Shown here: positions 1 through 8,803 of the stretch, in pieces | Layout: each line of letters starts with the position of its first letter | Position numbering within the stretch: position 1 is the stretch's first letter | Source of the DNA: Aptenodytes patagonicus | Taxonomy: Eukaryota; Chordata; Aves; Sphenisciformes; Spheniscidae | DNA length: 64,000 nt | Direction of reading: 5' to 3' | NCBI RefSeq assembly: GCF_965638725.1 | Contig: NC_134962.1 | Location: forward strand, 6,579,501 to 6,643,500 | Translations under genes and position numbers: made by a program | The notes under the pieces: generated by a model | Databases searched by the model: none | The model's input: the letters and a program-made list of their open reading frames with translations, nothing else | Told to the model about the DNA's origin: nothing

Positions 1-361
1 AAGGTACTGTGGAACAGAGACAAATCCTATGACTTTAGCAAATGAGCAAGGTCCTAATATGGGGCTTTCCTAGAGAGTAGTTTATTTTATAAATGCCTGA
101 AGTAACTAACAATGCCTAGTTATGGAGAGCATGTCACTAGCTGGATGACTGCTCGCAGCTGGTATCATAATTTCTGGATCATTCCTTTGGCTTGAATAAA
201 AGTTACAAAGTTAGTATGTGGCTTAAACTAGTTGGCTTAAGAGTAGCAGATCAATGCTGGTCAACATGTAACTTCCACGTGAATTTCTCTGTGCTGTGGT
301 ATTGACAGGAGGCCCAATTTATACGCATGTAGTTTATGAACAGTGAGAATACTGGAAATGA
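1..361. other. Intergenic sequence beyond the PCK1 3' end
   Basis: AT-rich sequence with no exon-like reading frame. A second AATAAA on the minus strand (81-86) could serve as a distal PCK1 polyadenylation signal. In mammals the next gene on this side is ZBP1, and nothing resembling it is visible here. Confidence 0.5.
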
Positions 362-991
362 GGTCATATTTTGTATAAACATTTATTTCAACAGTTTAAA
401 GAACAAGCCATTCAAAACATCTGGAAATCACAGGAACATGAGGCATATATAATAGCAATATCTTAAATACGCATTAGTAATACAAAGTCATCTTTCACTC
501 TGATAAAAGTTACAAATTCATTTTTCTAAAAAATATTCAAGCCATGAAATATGTTTAGGTAATACATATATACAGCATCTAAGTTTCTTCTTTCCTGTAG
601 AGTCCGAGATGCTAGTGGTTTGTATGATAGAAACAATGTGCTACACCTTAAAGGCTGGATTGGTTTGGATTGTATATGCAGAACTAGGCAAGTAATTTAC
701 AGACATCATGGTTAAATGTGCGTGTCAGTGACAGATCAGGGTTTTGAAGATCACGTGCACATACATTCCCACAGCTGCTCACCTATTCAGAACAACTGAT
801 GTAGTTATAAATCATTAGGTCTGGAGTTACTTCTAGAATGCCCCTACCTATATTCTAATTAAACTAAGACCTACTTTTCATTATAACTCCCTGCCATCAG
901 TATGCTGTTATGCTTCCAGTGGTGATTTGGTAAAATGTGTTTGCCCTGTTTTAGTATGTGTGGATTGATAAATAATTGTGGTTTTGATCAG
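362..991 (-). other. PCK1: PCK1 3' untranslated region
   Basis: This is the non-coding end of the last PCK1 exon, running from the stop codon at 992-994 to just past the first AATAAA on the minus strand (382-387). The implied length of about 0.6 kb agrees with what I recall of mammalian PCK1 3' UTRs. It is AT-rich and has no repeat that I recognise. PCK1 mRNA is known to be short-lived and regulated through its 3' UTR, but I did not map individual elements. The exact cleavage point is a guess of 15-25 nt beyond the signal. Confidence 0.6.
382..387 (-). terminator. PCK1: PCK1 polyadenylation signal (AATAAA)
   Basis: The plus strand reads TTTATT, which is AATAAA on the PCK1 strand, about 605 nt past the stop codon. 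It is the first canonical hexamer after the stop. A second AATAAA at 81-86 is an alternative. Confidence 0.55.
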
Positions 992-1446
992 CTACAACTG
1001 TTTTAGCCTCATCTCTAAGGCAAGCATTTCTCTTTCTATTTCATAGGGAAGGTCAGCATTAACCTGCACTTCAAAGTATTGTTTGATTTCTTCTACCTCC
1101 TTTTCCCAGAACTCTTTGGAGATATCAAACAGTTCGGTCAAGTTGACATCTTCTAAACCCTTCAGGTTCAAAGCAGTGTCAGCAGGGATGTAACCTATGG
1201 CAGTTGGCTTGGCAGAGGCTTTCCCTTCAATTCTGTTGAACATCCACTCCAGCACACGGGAATTTTCTCCATAGCCAGGCCACAGGAATTTCCCTTGGCT
1301 GTCTTTCCGGAACCAGTTAACATGAAAGATACTTGGTAGTTTTGCAGCTGGACGATGTGCCATGCTGAGCCAGTGGGCCAAGTATTTGCCAAAGTTGTAG
1401 CCAAAGAAAGGTCTCATGGCAAATGGATCGTGCATAATGATTTTGC
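992..1446 (-). CDS. PCK1: PCK1 last coding exon (residues 472-622)
   Basis: The acceptor AG is at 1448-1447 and completes a split Gly codon with the previous exon. The exon carries the end of the lid, the [13 protein letters not shown] motif, and the guanine-binding aromatics Phe517, Phe525 and Tyr530. It ends in ...RLKQL and a stop at 992-994. Confidence 0.97.
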
Positions 1447-4400
1447 CTGTTCAAAACACAAATGGAGAATGTAAGGTAATAAATAGCACATTTATTCTAA
1501 AGCACAAAGATCCAGATCCTCCCAGGATTTAGTACCCATGGTCCCTGAACCACCCTTCTGCATCTGAACCAAAGAGCTTTAAGAAACAATACGAGCATTA
1601 TCCTTGATATACAAAAAAGTACAAATTAAATTAATTTTTGTGATCAGTGGAAATTAATTTCCTAAATCTCATGTCAAGCAGCCTAAATGAAGATCCTCAA
1701 GAGCTGGCTTTCATTGTTCACGTATTTATGTTGAGCTCTAGCAGAAGAGAAAATTTAAGTTTATTTATCCCAGACTGTAACAAGAACTCCATATCAAGGC
1801 TTCTGGCAAACACATGCCTGCACCCTGCTCTGTATGCTTGCCACCTAGGGGATTATTTTCCTTAATTTGACTTTTACAGAGAATTTGGCTTTTAATTCCA
1901 GTACAAATATTTTCTATTGTGAAAATGCACAGGTTGCAAAATTAGCTGTCAAGACTGAAATGCAAAAGAGCAGGGGAGGAGGACAGAGCAGGCAGTCCAG
2001 GGAGGATTGCTTTTAATACTACCTGTATTAAAAGCAGATTAAATTTTGATTTACCTTTGTGCTCAGCAGCTGCTGTTGCTTCAGATCTCATAGCTGCTCC
2101 TATAAATACTCCATGCTGCCAGTTAAAGGCCTCATATACAAGAGGCACACCTGTAAAGAACAAAATCACTTCAGTAATTAGAGGTCCAGAAACATTTTTA
2201 TAACAGGCTTTGCTACCGGAGATACTGCTAAATGTATGTTACATGTATTCTAATTTTTCCTGGGTTTTAATCAGTTCATTTCCTGCCGCCTTATAGCAAA
2301 GAAGTTTATATGAATGTTTTCAAAACTGGCTACTGATTACTGAACACATCCATGTTTAGTTGCTCAGTGGGAGATATCTGGGACCTCAGAATCCCCAGCA
2401 GATTTTACTGGAAATAGAATCTGGTCCTGTGGTCATAATATTAGGCTCAGACCGAGCATTACTTCTATTTCTTTTCCAACTTTAGGTGACCTTTAACAGA
2501 TGAATTTATTTTACTTCCTTTTCTGTAAACTGTCTACAACTCGTTCATTTCTCTAACCATTTCCTATATGAACTAGCTAAACCGCAAGCAAACTGAGACA
2601 AGTACAGCAATTTGCTATGTGTCTATGTATTACCCAGGTTAGTGGGTCCTGATGTCTCTCCAGCCCTTTATTATTATTACCTGTCTTGTGTTAACATCTA
2701 ACAATTCAGACTTGAAATATCAATGGCTGTAAGTGTGTGTGTGTCAAAGACTAACATGGAGAAGTTAGTCTAACATGATTATTTCCTTGCTTTTGCAGCT
2801 GTGAAAGCAAAACCTGTGTCTATGCTCTCCTGGTTGTGGCTGGGATAGAGTTAATTTTCTTCCTAGTAGCTGGTACAGTCCTGTGTTTTGGATTTAGGAT
2901 GAGAATAATGTTGATAACACACCGATGTTTTAGGTGTTGCTGAGCAGTGCTTACACTAGTCAAGGACGTTTCAGCTTCCCATGCTCTACCGACTGAGAAG
3001 GCTGGGGGTGCACAAGAAGCTGGGAGGGGACACAGCCGGGACAGCTGACCCCAACTGGCCAAAGGGACATTCCATACCATGGGACGTCATGCTCAGTATA
3101 GAAACTGGGGCGGGGGGGCAGTGATCGCTGCTTGGGGACTGGCTGAGTGTTGGTCGGTGGGTGGTGAGCAGTTGCATCACTTGTTTTTCCTGGGTTTTGT
3201 TCCTCTCTTTCTCTTTTGTTTTCCTTTTCATTCCAATTTGCTGCTGTTGTTGTTATTATTTTAATTATTAAACTGTTCTTATCTCAACCCACGAGTTTTC
3301 TTACTTTTGCTCTTCCGATTCTCTCTCCCATCCCACCGCAGTGCGGGGGGAAGGTGAGCAAGCAGCTGTGTGGGGCTTCGTTGCCAACTGGGGTTAAACC
3401 ATGACATATGCCCAGTGTGTTTCAACCCTTCTGTGGTCAGCACTTCAGCCTTAATACGTGGCTGCTGCATCTCTTACCAGCAGGCCTGCGGCCTCCAAAT
3501 ATTATCCCTTCAATGGGCACGCCTTCGGGTGATTCCCATGCAGGGTCCATGATGGGGCACTGGCTGGCTGGAGTGCAGAATCGTGAGTTGGGATGAGCAC
3601 AAGGTTCCCCTGTATAGAATACAATGAAAAGGTCATAATGGCAGGATTAACTTGAATTCAGCAGAGAAAGCCAAGAGAGACTGTGGAGTGGGCCAGGTTA
3701 CCGTTATCTGGGGTCCAATCCTTGTTCTTCCATGAAGTTAGTGTTACTCCTGGTGGTAATGGCTCATCAATGCCTTCCCAATAGACACCTCCATCACTGG
3801 TTTCTGCTACATTGGTAAAGATGGTGTTCTTGAATATGGTTTTAATAGCATTGGGGTTTGTTTTGACTGAGGTTCCAGGGGCGACACCAAAAAAGCCATT
3901 TTCTGGATTGATTGCCCTTAAGTTGCCTGGAAGTTAAATGACAAAATATAAGTAAATCAAACTGTTTTAACTCTATCCAGAATTTTGTAGCATGTCTTGC
4001 TGCACCTAAAAGCAACCCGTACTGGACTGTAAAACAATCCAATTTCAGTTCCATACCTTGTTCATCAAATTTCATCCAGGCAATATCATCACCCACACAC
4101 TCAATTTTCCATCCTGGCAGGCTTGGGTTCATCATGGCCAAGTTAGTTTTTCCACATGCACTAGGGAATGCTGCAGCAAAATACTTCTTATCACCTTCTG
4201 GATTGGTAATGCCCAGGATCTATTGAAAAATTAATCAACTGTTAAGCACAGTCTTTTTTCTTGCACTTTTCATTTTGAAGATTGTCTCCCAGCAAGTGGT
4301 AATGATAAAATATTTAATTATGCAAATTTGTTCCTACAGAAGAAACACCACATAATATAGATGACAAATAACTCAAACTATACTTTATTAATCAGAAAGT

Positions 4401-7400
4401 CTACTCTTCTTGCACTTAGAATATCTGTAAGGAGTTCTTTTAAAAAAAAATCAGGTATGTATATAATTCAAACATTTATTTTTATTTTGCTGATGAAAGA
4501 TACGCAGACTATACAGCTGTGTTTCTCAGCTGAGCCACAAGAAAACCAGGCAATATTCTTTTGGCTGCATGACTGGAGTGAAGTGAAAGCACTTCACGTA
4601 CGGATACTTCTGCACTTCTCAGAGTCCACAGATATTTTTTTCTGAGACTGTTCTCTTATGCACTTCAAAATTCTTTTTTTCAGTGGTATTTTATGGTAGC
4701 AGAATGTTTAAATGACAGCAGAAAGTAAAGGCAGGAAGGGTACAAAGCAGAACTCATTTAGAAAATCTAATATTTGCAGATTTTTGAGGGCATAGACCTC
4801 TTGAAAATTGTCTTTCATATTATAAAAACTTGCATTAATCTTTTGCTATTAGACTTGCAGGGGCAATGTGGATGCCCAATGATGATGTTTAGGCTCTGCT
4901 CAAGTACATGGGTCTGCCTACAAGTAGCCACTGTCAGAAGTTCCAAATCTTTCTTGGTTTCTGATTTTACAGGTATTATTTTAAAATGTTTGGTACTTAA
5001 CCTTGCAAACAGTTTCCTATTTCTCATAAGCCTGCCATGTGTTAAATTCATATCTAACGTTACGGGACTATCCATATGAGACTAATTTCATTGATAGCAA
5101 GATGTGATGTATTTGTGTTGAGCTAATTTAGGGTTTAATGGCTGTTCAAACACACATGATTTAATAGCTCTTACCAGCATGTGCTCAGCTAGCCAGCCCT
5201 CCTCTTTGGCGATTCTGCTGGCAATTCTGAGAGCAAAGCATTTTTTCCCCAGTAAGGAGTTTCCTCCGTAACCGCTGCCAAATGAAATGATCTCTCTGCG
5301 ATCTGGGAGATGGGCAATCAGCGTTAACTCCGGGTTGCATGGCCAGTTGTTGATTAATGGTTCTGCAGAACAGAATGTTGTACTCATGAATGCAGCAGTT
5401 TCCATACTGGATCACGCTGTTGTTTTATCAGCATCGAGCCTCTGACAGCACCCATACCAGATGCATTAAAGGAAACCCCCTGGTAAGTACTAGGGATAAT
5501 AAACTTTCCGTGAAATCCTCATTGAACTTTAATTCCTTTGAGTTCTGAACCTAGTGCTGTTGCACAAACCACCCTGGTCTTCTATGGTCAGTGTCTCCCA
5601 CGTGCTGAGAACATGCAGTCAGCTCTAAAACATGCCCCTGGGAATTTCCAGGGGTGACAGTTTTTAAAGTCTCTTACCTTTTAGTGGTAGAGGACATCCA
5701 ACTGAGTGAAGGCATTTTACAAACTCCCCATTGCTCAGGGCTTTCAAAGCAGCTGTTCCCATCCGTGTCATGATCCTCATGCTGGCCACTACGTACGGTG
5801 AATCTGTCAGCTCAATCCCAATCTTGGACAAAGGAGACCCAATAGGCCCCATGCTGAAGGGGATGACATACATTGTACGTCCTGGAAAACAGGGAGCAGC
5901 CAGATGTGGCAAAGAGGGAAACAAAACTTCTGAAATAATCTTTATTAACATGGAGGTTGTTTCTCACTCCTTTAAAAGCTGTTTGTCTTGTGGGTGTTTC
6001 CTATGATGTTTAAAGAGCTGTAGCTTTGTTTGTCTAATTGTGTAGCAAAAAAATTTATCTTAAATGCTGAAAGCAGCTGTTCAGACAAATTATCTAGCCA
6101 GCAGTAAAGGTGGGTGGAGGCCAAGTTCTCTGTTGGTATAAATCACTGAGCCTGAAATTAATGCTGGGGATGGGGGTCCTCCATTCTCACCTGACTTCCT
6201 ATCTGCTGCTTAGTTGCTGTGTGACTTCCTGAAAAAAATCACCCAAATTTTCCTACCTTACTTTGCCCCTCTTCATGAAGAGAAGAATGCTGGAAAGAGA
6301 CCGAGGACTATCCTTGCACTGGTATTTGGTTTGATGGTAAAGATCTGGATGAAACCATCAAAGTGATTAATATCAGGGGTATAAACCTAAACCTTCAGCT
6401 AAAATCTTTCTTTAAAGATTACAGTAACTAGTAGTAGTAGTGTCTCTGTAATCCTAGAAGTTCAACGTCAACTGTTCTTTTCTTCCCTACCTTGCATGCA
6501 GCCTGGGAACCTGGTATTGAAGGCTTTCTCAAAATCTTCTTCAGACATCCAGCGACCCAGCTGGCTAGTTCCAGTTTTAGGGATCGGAGTGGTATCTCTC
6601 TGTTCTTGAGTGATGATGACAGTTTTGCTCTCAATTCTTGCCACATCTCTTGGGTCAGTGAGAGCCAACCAGCTGCATTTCACCAAAAATCAGGAAAATA
6701 GACTTTAATTACCAATATAGCACTTTTCACCCTTCTGTGAGACTGGTTTAGCACAAAAGGGTACAATGTTTTATAAGGCCAAAACTACAGTGACAGAGCC
6801 AGTATAACAGACAATCTCAAAAATCAGTCAGATACATTCTCTCATGCAAATTGTTGCAAGACTTTCCAGTACGAATAACAAATTATATGGCCTAGGAAAT
6901 TCTGGTTACATGTTAATAGTACTTTGCCTCTTATCTCAGTCTTATTCTCCGTTGCTAACTTCCAGGGAAAAGTTAATCTCATTTAATTGCCATTCTCATC
7001 AGTGTGAAGTTGTTTTGCATGGGGACCACAAAATGATGCCTCAAGCAAAGTGGATGCCAAGCAAGTACTTTAAGTGTTGGTATAAGTGCCTGTGGGATCA
7101 GAATCCAGCTTCGTGGTTTGGCATAGTCCTTTAAGTTAGAGGCATCACGAAAGAAATACTGAGTATAAGCATGATCATAAAAAGTGAAGGAGTTTATTAA
7201 AGGGGATTCTTTTTCCCCTCTAAAGAATTTTTGCCATCTATTTACAGTAGGGAGGATTGTTTTACATTTTCACCTCTGTGCATAGAAATTTTCCATGAGT
7301 ATAAAAATGTTCTAGTTGGGCTGTCATAACCATCATCACTACAGCTAAGCATATAATTAACAATGAATAATTTATCTGGTGAATCTTGCCCTTTTCTCTC

Positions 7401-8271
7401 CCAAATAGTCTGCAAACAGATTGCCAAATTCCTGCACTTAGTTATTCAAAAGTCTTTGCAGATTTCTTCCATGAAGATCTCTTGGTCGGCACGTAATTCC
7501 TGAGTATGTACTTGTTGTTAATTTTCTCCTTTCATGTTGGATTAGTTGGGAGAGATGATGAAATATTTGAAAAAAGTATTTGCTGAATACATTACAGTCA
7601 AAGCTCATCGGCATGATATGAATAATGCCTATATACTGAATAATATTTGAACACCCACAGAGCTATCTGAATGCCACAAAAAAGTATTTGATGAATAAAC
7701 TAATTGACTAAAATAGTAGAATTCTTCAAAAGATGTATTTGCTAAATAATATTTAGCCATTGCTAATGATTAGTTACATAAGTCTTATGACATTATTTCA
7801 GTTCCCTGATGTAACTAATCAATAGAGGCAATGTACAGTTGATAGTCCAATTGAATAATATGCTTTATATTAATTTTTAGAGGAAAAAGTTTACTTTTCC
7901 TGAGTATTTAATCTATGTAAGCTACAGTGCCAAAATGTTCATGGAAAGCAAATACTGAAAGGTTATAAGCAGTTTTAAAAGTAAACAGGATAGAAAATGC
8001 ATATTGCAGTTCTGAGTTAATACTTGGACTTCCTTCAGGCTACTCACCAGTTCTCATACTTGCTCAGCTTCTTGATCATGCCGTGTTCTACCATGATGTC
8101 CAGAATTTTTTTGTTTTCTTCTTCTGAGCCATCGCAGATATGAATGCTCTCAGGCTGGCACAGCTTGGCATTACTTTCAATGAAATGCCTTGCTTCTGGA
8201 GGCAGGCTCTGCAAATCCCCCTGGACAACCTTGGGCATGACATTTACCTCGGCTTTCAACTGGGGGGGCAT
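992..8271 (-). CDS. PCK1: Phosphoenolpyruvate carboxykinase, cytosolic (GTP); nine coding exons, 622 aa
   Basis: The enzyme converts oxaloacetate and GTP to phosphoenolpyruvate, GDP and CO2, the committed cytosolic step of gluconeogenesis and glyceroneogenesis. Coding exons in transcript order are 8048-8271, 6491-6672, 5678-5881, 5175-5362, 4057-4219, 3702-3926, 3478-3609, 2055-2150 and 992-1446. They sum to 1869 nt, exactly 622 codons plus a stop, the family length, with no frameshift. All internal splice sites are GT-AG. Catalytic residues fall at the numbers known for mammals: Arg87, Tyr235, Lys244, His264, Ser286, hyper-reactive Cys288 and Lys290 of the P-loop (ACGKT), Asp310/Asp311, Arg405, and the mobile lid near 464-474. 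The guanine pocket has Phe517, Phe525 and Tyr530 (Phe in human, as I recall). The start MPPQL matches the human start. The mitochondrial paralogue PCK2 is unlikely because there is no presequence. Confidence 0.98.
2055..2150 (-). CDS. PCK1: PCK1 coding exon 8 (residues 440-472)
   Basis: A 96-nt exon with acceptor AG at 2152-2151 and donor GT at 2054-2053, with split Gly codons at both ends. It encodes [15 protein letters not shown] and the start of the mobile lid (EATAAAEHK). The 96-nt length matches my recollection of the mammalian exon. Confidence 0.96.
2821..3411 (+). mobile_element. Solo LTR of an ERVL-like endogenous retrovirus, in PCK1 intron 8, with 5-bp target duplication
   Basis: The LTR proper is 2826-3406 (581 bp). 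It is flanked by the perfect direct repeat TATGC at 2821-2825 and 3407-3411. Its 5' end (TCTCCTGGTTGTGGCTGG) and 3' end (GGTTAAACCATGACA) match those of the second LTR at 21417-21987, so the boundaries are supported twice. The first bases have drifted from TG to TC. No gag, pol or env sequence is present, so recombination between two LTRs probably left this copy. A TATA-like stretch (AGTATAGAAA, about 3095-3104) sits in mid-element. The element is antisense to PCK1. A 5-bp duplication fits ERVL, but family assignment needs a repeat library. Confidence 0.85.
3478..3609 (-). CDS. PCK1: PCK1 coding exon 7 (residues 396-440)
   Basis: A 132-nt exon with acceptor AG at 3611-3610 and donor GT at 3477-3476. 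It encodes [18 protein letters not shown] with catalytic Arg405, then [16 protein letters not shown]. Its donor lies only 71 bp from the solo LTR insertion. Confidence 0.97.
3702..3926 (-). CDS. PCK1: PCK1 coding exon 6 (residues 321-396)
   Basis: A 225-nt exon with acceptor AG at 3928-3927 and donor GT at 3701-3700. It encodes [19 protein letters not shown] and [12 protein letters not shown], both strongly conserved in GTP-PEPCKs. A 92-nt intron separates it from the next exon. Confidence 0.97.
4057..4219 (-). CDS. PCK1: PCK1 coding exon 5 (residues 267-321): P-loop and metal site
   Basis: A 163-nt exon with acceptor AG at 4221-4220 and donor GT at 4056-4055. It holds the PEPCK-specific nucleotide loop [13 protein letters not shown] with Ser286, Cys288, Lys290 and Thr291, and the kinase-2 motif VGDDIAW with Asp310 and Asp311. 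It is the most diagnostic exon for this family. Confidence 0.98.
5175..5362 (-). CDS. PCK1: PCK1 coding exon 4 (residues 204-266)
   Basis: A 188-nt exon with acceptor AG at 5364-5363 and donor GT at 5174-5173, ending on a whole codon. It encodes [19 protein letters not shown] with substrate residues Tyr235 and Lys244, and EGWLAEHML with metal ligand His264. Confidence 0.97.
5678..5881 (-). CDS. PCK1: PCK1 coding exon 3 (residues 136-204)
   Basis: A 204-nt exon with acceptor AG at 5883-5882 and donor GT at 5677-5676. It encodes [19 protein letters not shown] and [19 protein letters not shown], hallmark segments of GTP-PEPCK. Confidence 0.97.
6491..6672 (-). CDS. PCK1: PCK1 coding exon 2 (residues 75-136)
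   Basis: A 182-nt exon with acceptor AG at 6674-6673 and donor GT at 6490-6489. It encodes [17 protein letters not shown] with substrate-binding Arg87, then [16 protein letters not shown]. Confidence 0.97.
8048..8271 (-). CDS. PCK1: PCK1 first coding exon (residues 1-75)
   Basis: The start codon ATG is at 8271-8269 and begins [10 protein letters not shown]; human PCK1 also begins MPPQL. The upstream frame stays open but has no better start. The exon includes [18 protein letters not shown] and ends with donor GT at 8047-8046 inside a Cys codon. About 51 nt of 5' UTR probably precede the ATG in the same exon, since a TTTAG acceptor at 8328-8323 would start the exon at 8322. Confidence 0.96.
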
Positions 8272-8516
8272 TATTGAACCTGTAGTGGATCTTGTTGATT
8301 GCTTTGAAATACTGATCACAATCTAAAATCAAATATATTGGGTGTGTTAACATACTATGACATTCTAATCAGTGTCAATAAGCCTTCCTAACAACGTGTA
8401 ACACAAAGGTAGAATTTGTAATAGACTTGATCATGTACTTCTGCTTTAAAATCAATATAGAGAACTTGGATTACTGGTAATTTCAAGCTGGAAAAAATAG
8501 AGGTCATTCTACTTAC

Positions 8517-8613
8517 TGTCTTTATAAGATTGAGTCGGATGTCAGAGAGGATTCTGCTGTCCCTTTCAGTTGATCCTGTTTCACTTGCTTTGGAGTACTC
8601 TTGCAATCACTGC
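8517..8613 (-). other. PCK1: PCK1 exon 1 (5' UTR), 5' end approximate
   Basis: The sequence between the TATA-like box and a strong GTAAGT donor (8516-8511) forms a non-coding first exon of about 97 nt, followed by a short intron of about 194 nt. This is the layout known for mammalian PCK1. The start near 8613 is inferred as about 25-30 nt from the TATA-like box and has no direct evidence. Confidence 0.6.
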
Positions 8614-8636
8614 TTTCCAAGGAAGCATCCTCCTTC

Positions 8637-8644
8637 CTTAAATA
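8637..8644 (-). promoter_or_regulatory. PCK1: PCK1 TATA-like box
   Basis: The PCK1 strand reads TATTTAAG at 8644-8637, about 120 nt upstream of the exon 1 donor. As I recall, the rodent PCK1 core promoter uses a similar TATTTAA sequence. Confidence 0.65.
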
Positions 8645-8695
8645 TTCTTCATGGTAGTGTCCATCCCACTAGGTGAGGTGAGGGAGGCTTATCCT

Positions 8696-8703
8696 TTACG
8701 TCA
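8696..8703 (-). promoter_or_regulatory. PCK1: PCK1 cAMP response element
   Basis: The plus strand reads TTACGTCA, which is TGACGTAA on the PCK1 strand, centred about 85 nt upstream of the inferred transcription start. In the rat promoter the CRE (also a C/EBP site), which mediates glucagon/cAMP induction, lies at almost the same distance. The asymmetric half-site appears flipped relative to the rat sequence as I remember it. A TGGCA NF1-like half-site lies about 25 nt further upstream. Confidence 0.7.
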
Positions 8704-8777
8704 CCACTGGATCTGTCTTGGGACAGTGCCACTGACATTGTCATCATGCAGAGTTGTCAACAAAGCAGCCCTGACGA

Positions 8778-8791
8778 GGTAATCATTTAAC
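8778..8791 (-). promoter_or_regulatory. Weak HNF1-like site upstream of PCK1
   Basis: The plus strand reads GGTAATCATTTAAC, an imperfect HNF1-like dyad, about 165-180 nt upstream of the inferred start. The rat P2 site that binds HNF1 lies at a similar distance. The match is loose and may be chance. Confidence 0.3.
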
Positions 8792-8803
8792 AGGTTTGAT
8801 TAA

